The position numbers and the translations under genes were made by a program. A DNA stretch of 38,733 nucleotides from Fulvivirga imtechensis AK7 (lineage in GTDB: Bacteria > Bacteroidota > Bacteroidia > Cytophagales > Cyclobacteriaceae), in assembly GCF_000331535.1 (NCBI RefSeq), contig NZ_AMZN01000041.1, positions 1 to 38,733 of the forward strand, given 5' to 3'. The notes beneath the pieces are model-generated. The model ran no database searches, was not told where the DNA came from, and saw only the letters and a program-made list of their open reading frames with translations. This document shows, piece after piece, positions 25,287-32,450 of this stretch; positions within the stretch are counted from its first letter, which is position 1; every line of letters starts with the position of its first letter.

Positions 25287-27374
25287 ATGTTCAGAATATT
25301 AGCATCAGCAAGCATCTTCGTTTGTAGTATTGGTCTTGGTTTCAGCAGCGCAAATCAGTACTTACATTTAGTTACGGATTCCCATTTTTACGTTTCTGGG
25401 GATGTGGTTAAGATTGGAATTATATGTAGAGAAACAGGTACGGGTAAATTTTCAGATGAGAAGTTACTCATCCGGCTTCATCTGGTGAATTCAGCCGGAG
25501 ATGTGGTACTTGAAAAACGTATGATTATTAATGACCTTAACAAATCCGGGGAATTTGTTTTGCCTTCTGATCTGGTAAGTGGAAATTACACAGTATACGC
25601 TCATGATGAAAATGGTAAAGTCAATTCCGGACGAGTGAATATAGAGGTGTATGGTGATGATTATGAAAATACGATGTCCTCAGGGGAGCTGGATATAGAT
25701 TTTAGTACAGAAACGGGTATAGGAGTGTTATTATTGGGCGAGGAAAATCATGTTGAGGTGTATATGAAAGATTCGCGAGGGAACGGGGTTTCTATCGTAG
25801 GAAAGGTTTATGATGATGCTAATTCCGTGGTGGCAGATGTCTCGACTGATGAAAATGGATATGCAAGATTTAAGTTTGTAGCTCAAAAAAGACATTATAC
25901 GATGCGGTTTGTGCATAAGGAAGATTTAAAAGAAGTGAAGTTACCCTTGGCAACTAGCAATGCGGCCATAATTGGAATTAGCGAAAATGGAGGCAGATAT
26001 ATTGTTGAAATATATGGTTCAAAAAATAGTAATCAGAGCAAAGGAAAAGCAACTTTAACAGAGTTTTTGAATGATTCTTTGGTGTCGGAATTAGAACTTG
26101 ATATAAACGAGAAAATTAAGATTATGAGCACTTTGCCTTCTCATGTGGTTGGGAAGCTTATGTATATATTAAAGGATTCAACGGGGCAAATCTTAGCCAG
26201 GCGCGAAATTGGAGAACCCTTAGAGAATTCTTACTTTGATATTTATTTGGATAAGATAAAGAAGAGAAGGCAACTTGTTCAGGCTTCCTTACATGTAGAC
26301 AGTGAAAAGATCGATAGGAACTCTTTAGTTTTAGTAAAGATTTTTGATAAGGAGTTGAGTACAATACCAAGACCAGGAAAGCCGCTGTCGACTAAACAAA
26401 ATCGAAAACCAGAGCTAGTGCTGAAGCCACCTGTGGATGATCCAACATCGAAAATTTCGGTTTATCATTTGGAGCAACGTTATGCAAAGGAGTTTTATCT
26501 TGAGCGAGCCCAAATCTTGGCCGATTGGCTTCGGGAAATGGAAGGAGACGGTACAATTTGGTCGGTTCAGTTCGATAAGGACGACAGGGTGCTTGGCGAT
26601 GTTGAGGTTAAACTTAACTATAAAACCTCCTATTCATATGATCGTAATGACATGCTCTTGAGTAACAAATATGACAGAATGGTTTCACTGGCAAGAAAAA
26701 GATTATTAATTAGGAAAGTGTATCTGTCAGATAACAAGCATGCCTTAGAGGCAGATCTTCTGGCTGGTACCCCTGATTATTCTATTCAACTATCTCAATA
26801 TCAGACTTTGCCTACTGTGGAAGAAACCTTGAAGGCAATAGTTCCCAAGTGTAGAGTTGTAAGACATAAAGGACAAAAGGAACTTAGAATAGTACCAAAA
26901 GAAAGTAGCCACCGATATGAAAGAAAGCCCTTTATATTGATTAATGGTATTCCGACCTTTGATGGTCGATTTCTTCTTGACTTGAATGTTAATGATATTC
27001 AGACAATTGATTTATTCAACTCTGCTGTTACAGAGGCGAGATATGGTACATTTGGAAAAAATGGAGTGATATCCGTAGATCTGAAACCTGAAGCTATGAA
27101 TCCATTAGAGCCGCTCTGGGAAGAATTTACCAAAATTGAAGGTATGAATAGACAAGGTATCGTACTTCCTTCTTCTGTTGTTAATAATGAAGCCCCTGAT
27201 CTGCGATGTACGTTATATTGGAGTACGAATCTTAGAGTTAATGATACCGGAAGAGTTGATTTTGAGTTCTATTCATCTGATGTAGAAGGCAACTATGTTA
27301 TATATGTAGAGATTATTGCTATTGACGGCAGAACTTATACTTTACGAAAAGAATTTTCTGTAGAGTATCGTTAA
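25287..27374 (+). CDS. Macroglobulin-like secreted protein with TonB-plug-like domain
   Basis: The 695-residue exported protein has its signal peptide at residues 1-20 (MFRILASASIF...). An upstream in-frame GTG at 25275 would overlap the previous gene; ATG 25287 gives the better signal. Residues 25-125 resemble an MG2 domain (YVSGDVVKIGIICRETG, then SGNYTVYAHDENGKV), followed by further beta-sandwich repeats (about 130-230). Residues about 548-610 read like a TonB receptor plug (PFILINGIPTFDGRF, then EARYGTFGKNGVISV), but no barrel follows. The C-terminal strand domain has YSSDVEGNYVIYVE. Third gene of the STN-receptor unit. Its stop shares TTAA with the stop of the opposing rhomboid gene. 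It may interact with the receptor or TonB; the function is not established. Confidence 0.8.
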   Translation: MFRILASASIFVCSIGLGFSSANQYLHLVTDSHFYVSGDVVKIGIICRETGTGKFSDEKLLIRLHLVNSAGDVVLEKRMIINDLNKSGEFVLPSDLVSGNYTVYAHDENGKVNSGRVNIEVYGDDYENTMSSGELDIDFSTETGIGVLLLGEENHVEVYMKDSRGNGVSIVGKVYDDANSVVADVSTDENGYARFKFVAQKRHYTMRFVHKEDLKEVKLPLATSNAAIIGISENGGRYIVEIYGSKNSNQSKGKATLTEFLNDSLVSELELDINEKIKIMSTLPSHVVGKLMYILKDSTGQILARREIGEPLENSYFDIYLDKIKKRRQLVQASLHVDSEKIDRNSLVLVKIFDKELSTIPRPGKPLSTKQNRKPELVLKPPVDDPTSKISVYHLEQRYAKEFYLERAQILADWLREMEGDGTIWSVQFDKDDRVLGDVEVKLNYKTSYSYDRNDMLLSNKYDRMVSLARKRLLIRKVYLSDNKHALEADLLAGTPDYSIQLSQYQTLPTVEETLKAIVPKCRVVRHKGQKELRIVPKESSHRYERKPFILINGIPTFDGRFLLDLNVNDIQTIDLFNSAVTEARYGTFGKNGVISVDLKPEAMNPLEPLWEEFTKIEGMNRQGIVLPSSVVNNEAPDLRCTLYWSTNLRVNDTGRVDFEFYSSDVEGNYVIYVEIIAIDGRTYTLRKEFSVEYR

Positions 27375-27991
27375 AATAAACTCAACCCCTTCAACTGCTC
27401 AATAAAATGCATGATCACCTTCGGGTAAATGAGAATAGTAAAGGCGATTCCAAATAGTCCTCCATAAAGGTGGGCATCATGATTAATATTGTCCCCTTCC
27501 CTTTTTCCCATGTAGGCAGAGTAAAGCACATACAGAGCAGCCCAAACAATACCGGGAAGGCCAAGGATGCCATAAAGGTACAGTTTTTGAGCAGGGTCGA
27601 ACAGTATAAAGCTAAAAAGCACTGAGGAGACTCCTCCGGATGCTCCAAGAGCATTATAGTAAGCGTGATCTTTATGTTTTAAGTAGGTAGGAATGTCCGA
27701 TACAATAATTCCCAGGATATAAAGGGCTACAAATAATACCGTTCCTGTTGTACCGTAAAGCGCTGTAAACACATATTCTACCTGCTCCCCAAACATCCAG
27801 AGTACCAACATGTTGAAAAGCAGATGGATAAAATCATTGTGAATAAACCCGGAGGTTACAAACCGGTAATACTGCTTGTATTTATTGACGCTGTACGGAT
27901 TAAATATCCACTTGCGCAGAATGTCCTGCTTTTGCCAGGCATAGAGACTGGTCAGTACGGTAATAATGACGAGGATTAGGGTAACAGACAT
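27371..27991 (-). CDS. Rhomboid-family intramembrane serine protease
   Basis: The 206-residue protein has six hydrophobic segments, the minimal rhomboid layout. The catalytic serine is Ser118 in GASGG and its partner is His174 in HDAHLYGG. The loop-1/TM2 motif HNDFIHLLFNM (51-61) is also present and supports an active enzyme. It would cleave transmembrane segments of unknown substrates in the inner membrane. It is downstream of the suc operon terminator on the same strand and converges with the preceding + strand gene, sharing 4 bases (27371-27374). Confidence 0.92.
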   Translation of the reverse strand: MSVTLILVIITVLTSLYAWQKQDILRKWIFNPYSVNKYKQYYRFVTSGFIHNDFIHLLFNMLVLWMFGEQVEYVFTALYGTTGTVLFVALYILGIIVSDIPTYLKHKDHAYYNALGASGGVSSVLFSFILFDPAQKLYLYGILGLPGIVWAALYVLYSAYMGKREGDNINHDAHLYGGLFGIAFTILIYPKVIMHFIEQLKGLSLF

Positions 27992-28010
27992 AGGAAAGTG
28001 TTAGAAAAGC

Positions 28011-28040
28011 AGCCTGGAGTGATATCTTACACTCCAGGTT
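28011..28040 (-). terminator. Terminator hairpin of the suc-lpd operon
   Basis: CCTGGAGTG (28013-28021) pairs with CACTCCAGG (28030-28038), with an 8-base loop and extra weak pairs outside. It lies 12 bp after the lpdA stop. Read on the - strand it is followed by a GCTTTTCT stretch, only a modest T tail. Confidence 0.75.
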
Positions 28041-28052
28041 GTTAAATTTAAG

Positions 28053-29453
28053 TTAGATATGAAGGGGTCTGTTGGCAGTAGCTGCCAGACATGCTTCTTT
28101 TACCGCTTCCATATAAGTAGGGTGCGCGTGCGACATTCTGGCCACATCTTCAGCGGCAGCCCGGAATTCCATGGCTGTAACCCCGGCTGCGATCATATCT
28201 GCAGCGCGAGCACCTATGATATGCATTCCAAGGATCTCATCAGTAGCTTTGTCTGCGAGTATCTTCACCAGACCGTCTAAATCCATACTGGCTCTGGCCC
28301 GACCCAATGCTTTGTAAGGGAATTGTCCCACTTTGTACTCTCTCCCTTCGTCTTTGAGTTCTTCTTCTGTATATCCTACACTCGCTACTTCCGGCCACGT
28401 GTATACCACACCGGGAATGAGCCTATAGTTGATATGAGGCTTTTGTCCAGCCAACTGTTCGGCTACGAGTACACCTTCTTCCTCAGCTTTGTGCGCAAGC
28501 ATGGCCCCTCTTATCACATCGCCAATGGCGTAGACATTGTCCACACTGGTTTTTAGATGTTCATCTACTTCGATACGGCCACGATCATCGGTTTTAAGGC
28601 CAATGTTCTCTAATCCCAGACCATCTGTATAAGGTTTTCTACCTATGGCCACTAGGCAATAGTCTCCCTTAATTTCTACCTCATTGCCTTTTTTGTCCTC
28701 TGCTTTCACTGTCACCTCTTTGCCCTTGCTTTCTACAGAAGTGACCTTGTGACTTACTTTAAAGTCTATACCAAGCTTCTTGGTAGCCTTTGTGAGCTCT
28801 TTTCCCATTGTACTGTCCATAGTAGGAATGATCCTGTCCATGTACTCCACTACCGTCACCTGGGAGCCTATTCTGGCATAAACAGATCCCAGCTCCATGC
28901 CGATAACACCACCACCGATCACGATCATATGCTTCGGAACTTCCTTCAGTTCAAGGGCCTCTGTACTGCTGATAATCCGTTTTTTATCAATTTTGGCAAA
29001 AGGAAGATCAGCCGGTTTAGAGCCGGTAGCAATAATAACTTTGTCAGTTTTTATCTCAGTAGGGTTCCCCTTCTCAGGGGTAACTTTAATGGTGTTTTTA
29101 TCTATAAATGATCCCACGCCATGATGAACATCTATTTTGTTCTTTTTCATCAGGAAAGCGATGCCGTCAACATTTGACTTGACCACATCTGCTTTTCTTT
29201 GGATCATCTGCTTCAGGTTAGCTTTAGGCTTACTGATCTCTATACCGTGATCCTTAAAGGTGGTCTCGGCATTATGGAAATGCTCAGTTGAGTCAAGCAT
29301 CGCTTTTGAAGGAATACAGCCTACGTTGAGACAGGTACCTCCCAGGGTATTGTATTTTTCAATAATGGCCGTTTTAAAGCCCAGTTGTGCGCAGCGAATA
29401 GCCGCTACATATCCGCCAGGTCCCGAACCTATTACTGTTACATCGTATTGCAT
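28053..29453 (-). CDS. lpdA: Dihydrolipoyl dehydrogenase (E3)
   Basis: This 466-residue FAD flavoprotein reoxidises dihydrolipoamide on the E2 subunit and passes electrons to NAD. FAD-binding GSGPGGY (9-15), the redox disulfide Cys41/Cys46 in GGTCLNVGCIPSK, NAD-binding GGGVIGMELGS, and the His444-Glu449 pair in AHPTYMEAV are all present. Full length for the family. It is the last gene of the sucA-sucB-(ATPase-Toprim)-lpdA run, 3 bp after the Toprim-like gene stop. As usual it may also serve pyruvate dehydrogenase and other 2-oxoacid complexes. Confidence 0.97.
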   Translation of the reverse strand: MQYDVTVIGSGPGGYVAAIRCAQLGFKTAIIEKYNTLGGTCLNVGCIPSKAMLDSTEHFHNAETTFKDHGIEISKPKANLKQMIQRKADVVKSNVDGIAFLMKKNKIDVHHGVGSFIDKNTIKVTPEKGNPTEIKTDKVIIATGSKPADLPFAKIDKKRIISSTEALELKEVPKHMIVIGGGVIGMELGSVYARIGSQVTVVEYMDRIIPTMDSTMGKELTKATKKLGIDFKVSHKVTSVESKGKEVTVKAEDKKGNEVEIKGDYCLVAIGRKPYTDGLGLENIGLKTDDRGRIEVDEHLKTSVDNVYAIGDVIRGAMLAHKAEEEGVLVAEQLAGQKPHINYRLIPGVVYTWPEVASVGYTEEELKDEGREYKVGQFPYKALGRARASMDLDGLVKILADKATDEILGMHIIGARAADMIAAGVTAMEFRAAAEDVARMSHAHPTYMEAVKEACLAATANRPLHI

Positions 29454-29456
29454 AAC

Positions 29457-29906
29457 TTAAGTATTTATAAATTCTTTTAATTTTTTTAGAGCTTCTATTT
29501 CCCTGTTTTCAGAAATCAATTTGTTGAATTTGTCAAGATTACCATTGATAACCCTCTTCAGTTCTTTGGAGGTATTGGGCAGAAAATAGGCAGAAAGATC
29601 AATTTTGTAAGTGTTGCAAGTATACATGACCCATTCTTCCAAATATGGTTTGATCATTGCGAGCCTATTGGAATTTTGATCATCGATATATTCGATTAAA
29701 TTTTTGTCTTCAGATCTCTTTCTCAATCGTTTCAGGTAGGAGGGTTGGGGAACCAAAGGATCTTCGTCAACCATTCCTTTTACATTTTTGTTTTTAATTA
29801 GCCTATTGCAAACCTTACCTTTACTCCCCTCTATACGTATATTCCTATTCGCAATACCTATTGACTTCAGAGGTATCTTATCTGGTTTTCCTTCAACAAA
29901 AATCAT
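29457..29906 (-). CDS. Miniature Toprim-like protein, partner of the AAA/OLD-type ATPase
   Basis: The 149-residue protein starts MIFVEGKPDK. The glutamate in VEG (Glu5) plus the later GMVDEDP (Asp47, Asp49) have the order and hydrophobic surroundings of a Toprim metal site, as in OLD, DUF4435 and primase proteins. Here the core is squeezed into about 50 residues, with GSKGKVCNRL between. The remaining 100 residues are helical and charged (LKRVINGNLDKFNKLISENREIE). Its ATG overlaps the ATPase stop by 4 bp (ATGA), so the two are translated together. It ends 3 bp before lpdA. A nuclease role is inferred only. AT-rich compared with the flanking dehydrogenase genes. Confidence 0.75.
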   Translation of the reverse strand: MIFVEGKPDKIPLKSIGIANRNIRIEGSKGKVCNRLIKNKNVKGMVDEDPLVPQPSYLKRLRKRSEDKNLIEYIDDQNSNRLAMIKPYLEEWVMYTCNTYKIDLSAYFLPNTSKELKRVINGNLDKFNKLISENREIEALKKLKEFINT

Positions 29907-30874
29907 CTTTCAATAAAGCTATCAAAGTTGAAGAAAATACTTGAAGACATATCTATTATTTCCGTTATCTCCGACTCCTTTTCAAGGGGGTAAACCTTTG
30001 TTTCATAATCTTTTAACCAACAAATATTTACTTGTAAGTTCGCGGTAGGAACTTTTTCCACTATCGTCTCCAGTAAATAAGGATTATGAGTAACTATAAA
30101 AAATTGATTTGTTTCATCAATAACAATTTTTTCCGCAAGATCTTTAGTGTAAAATGGAAATGTATGGGCTTCAGGCTCCTCCAGTAGTAGCACAGCATCC
30201 TTATTAGTTTCAATAGCAGCCGTATAAAATATGATACGTTTAAGAGTATCTGATATTGTTGAATAAGGCAGAGAGTAAGTAATTTCATCGCTCTCTTTAT
30301 ATATCTCGATTTGATTCTCTGCTGGCTTAACAACCAGCTTGAAACCAACGCTTTTGATCAGAGAACTCACCAGGTTTCTTACTTCTTTATTTGTTTGAAG
30401 AATACTATCAAGATTTTCGCCAAATGGCTGGCTCAAATATGTGTAGTCCCTGTTTACAAAAGCGATATCTTCTTTGTATTTATAATATCGTATAGCTTTT
30501 AGCTGCAATTCATTATCGTTGTGCGAACTATTTTGGAGTTTACCGTTAAGAAAGAAACTTGAACTGAATGGAGAAGCCCCATTCTTGTTTAGATATTCAA
30601 GTTTTAATTGTTGATTCTCTACCTTTCCGATAATTTTTTGATCATCTGCACTTATTTCAATTTCCTTGGCAAGGTCAAAATCATAAAAGAGATTTATTAA
30701 ATTATCAAATCTTATGAACTCCCGAAGATTTTCTCTTCTATTTAGAAGAGAAAGCGCTTCCAAAAGATTGGATTTGCCTACATTCGGTTCACCAAGAAAG
30801 AGATTGATCTTTTTACAGTTAAGATCAACCTCTTTTAAGGATTTGAAATTCTTTATTTTGAGGTGCCTGATCAT
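29903..30874 (-). CDS. SMC/OLD-type AAA ATPase (AAA_15/AAA_21-like)
   Basis: The 323-residue ABC/SMC-like ATPase opens IRHLKIKNFKSLKEVDL, typical of RecF/OLD ATPases, with Walker A GEPNVGKS (28-35). Walker B is VLLLEEPEAH (228-237) and the switch histidine is in VTHNPYLLE (His263). The signature region is the degenerate YSTISDTLKRIIFY (204-217), as in stand-alone OLD-like ATPases. The nuclease half that OLD proteins carry at the C-terminus is absent; the next, overlapping gene supplies a Toprim-like domain instead. It starts only 10 bp after the sucB stop and lies inside the 2-oxoglutarate dehydrogenase operon. Similar ATPase-nuclease pairs (OLD, Gabija, PARIS) act in phage defence, so that role is plausible but unproven. 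Confidence 0.88.
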   Translation of the reverse strand: MIRHLKIKNFKSLKEVDLNCKKINLFLGEPNVGKSNLLEALSLLNRRENLREFIRFDNLINLFYDFDLAKEIEISADDQKIIGKVENQQLKLEYLNKNGASPFSSSFFLNGKLQNSSHNDNELQLKAIRYYKYKEDIAFVNRDYTYLSQPFGENLDSILQTNKEVRNLVSSLIKSVGFKLVVKPAENQIEIYKESDEITYSLPYSTISDTLKRIIFYTAAIETNKDAVLLLEEPEAHTFPFYTKDLAEKIVIDETNQFFIVTHNPYLLETIVEKVPTANLQVNICWLKDYETKVYPLEKESEITEIIDMSSSIFFNFDSFIER

Positions 30875-30884
30875 TCGTTTTATT

Positions 30885-32426
30885 TTAAACGCCTAACATC
30901 AGTCGTGTAGGGTCCTCCAGCAACTCTTTTACCCTCACCAGGAAGCTAACCGATTCTCTGCCATCGATGATCCTGTGATCATAAGATAGCGCTACATACA
31001 TGATCGGGCGTATCTCCACCTGACCGTTGATGGCTACGGGTCGTTCCACAATATTATGCATTCCTAAAATTGCTGACTGAGGCGCGTTGATAATAGGGGT
31101 GGAGAGCATAGAACCAAATACACCTCCATTGGTGATGGTAAATGTTCCTCCTGACATCTCTTCGATAGAAAGCTTACCATCACGCGCTTTTCCTGCAAGT
31201 CGGATAATCTCACTTTCAATACCCTGGAAGTTCATGTTTTCTGCATTCCTGATAACCGGAACTACTAATCCACGAGGTGTGGATACAGCAATGGAAATAT
31301 CACAGTAATCGTGGTATACCAACTCTTCTCCATCAATGGAGGCATTGACTGCAGGCCATTCTTTCAAGGCCTGACAGCAGGCTTTTGTAAAAAAGGACAT
31401 GAAGCCCAATCCAACACCATACTTCTCTTTGAATTGGTCCTTGTATTTTTTTCGAAGATCCATTATTGGCTTCATGTCTACCTCGTTAAAGGTAGTAAGC
31501 ATAGCCGTTTCATTCTTCACAGATACGAGCCTTCTCGAGATAGTTTTTCTCAGATTGCTCATTTTCTCTCTGCGCTCATTTCTTTCTCCATAAACAGCGG
31601 GGGATGCTTCTGGCTGAGCTGAAGGTTGGGTTTTTGCTGACTGTTCAGCTTTCTGCGCCCTTTCGGCATCCTCTTTGGTTACCCTTCCACCGACTCCGGT
31701 GCCCTTTACATCCTGAGAAGAAATGCCTTTTTCATCAAGGATTTTTGCTGCAGCGGGAGAAGGGTGACCCGCGGCATAAGAGGTTTGATCGTCTCCACCG
31801 GCCTTAACAGGCTCTGCACTACTTGCTTTAGCCGTTGCTTTTTCAGCAGGTTTGCCTTCCATCACTTCTATTTTGCATAATAATGCTCCGATCTCCAGCG
31901 TGTCGCCTTCCTTAGCTACTGTTCTCAAAATACCATTTGCTTCTGCAGGTAGCTCGAACGTGGCTTTATCTGATTCAATTTCTGCTATAGTCTCATCCAA
32001 TTCAACAAAATCACCATCCTGCTTAAACCATGAGGCCAAAGTGACCTCTGTAATGGATTCTCCGAGTTCGGAAACGTGCATTTCTTTTATCTCTCCCGTC
32101 TTTTTCGCAGTAGAGGCCGATTGTTCTTCTTTTACAGGTTTGGCGGAGGGGGTTTCCTCTTTAGAGGCAGCGCCATTTCCGGAGGATTTGGCATCTGTAT
32201 CTATTTCGGCAATTACCGATCCTACTTCAACGGTTTCGCCTTCCTGTACTTTTATCTTGAGGATCCCTGAAGCTTCTGCCGGAAACTCCTGAGTAGCTTT
32301 GTCCGTTTCTATTTCAGCAATGATCTCATCCTGCTCTACATAATCGCCATCGCCTTTAAGCCATGCTCCGATAACGACCTCGGTGATTGACTCACCTACT
32401 TCAGGAATTTTAATCTCTAAACTCAT
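30885..32426 (-). CDS. sucB: 2-oxoglutarate dehydrogenase E2, dihydrolipoyl succinyltransferase, two lipoyl domains
   Basis: The 513-residue core subunit transfers succinyl groups from lipoamide to CoA. Two lipoyl domains are visible, with lipoylated lysines Lys43 ([11 protein letters not shown]) and Lys152 ([11 protein letters not shown]), separated by a Ala/Lys/Glu/Ser linker. A peripheral-subunit-binding domain (about 216-254, [23 protein letters not shown]) follows, then the acyltransferase domain with catalytic His484 and Asp488 in DHRIIDG. E2o usually has one lipoyl domain of about 400 residues in total, so the second one is unusual. Position 24 bp after sucA supports the 2-oxoglutarate assignment over pyruvate or branched-chain E2. 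Confidence 0.93.
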   Translation of the reverse strand: MSLEIKIPEVGESITEVVIGAWLKGDGDYVEQDEIIAEIETDKATQEFPAEASGILKIKVQEGETVEVGSVIAEIDTDAKSSGNGAASKEETPSAKPVKEEQSASTAKKTGEIKEMHVSELGESITEVTLASWFKQDGDFVELDETIAEIESDKATFELPAEANGILRTVAKEGDTLEIGALLCKIEVMEGKPAEKATAKASSAEPVKAGGDDQTSYAAGHPSPAAAKILDEKGISSQDVKGTGVGGRVTKEDAERAQKAEQSAKTQPSAQPEASPAVYGERNERREKMSNLRKTISRRLVSVKNETAMLTTFNEVDMKPIMDLRKKYKDQFKEKYGVGLGFMSFFTKACCQALKEWPAVNASIDGEELVYHDYCDISIAVSTPRGLVVPVIRNAENMNFQGIESEIIRLAGKARDGKLSIEEMSGGTFTITNGGVFGSMLSTPIINAPQSAILGMHNIVERPVAINGQVEIRPIMYVALSYDHRIIDGRESVSFLVRVKELLEDPTRLMLGV

Positions 32427-32450
32427 TGATTTGGTGTTTAAATTTCTTGA

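Noticed and set aside
28749-29111. 120-residue open frame opposite lpdA
   Set aside because: Antisense to conserved E3 coding sequence; no recognisable features.
29457-30874. Assignment of the ATPase-Toprim pair to PARIS or Gabija
   Set aside because: Both proteins are much smaller than AriA/AriB, and there is no UvrD-like GajB; only the general OLD-like class is supported.
31852-32292. 146-residue open frame opposite sucB lipoyl region
   Set aside because: Low-complexity Ser/Ala shadow of the lipoyl linkers.
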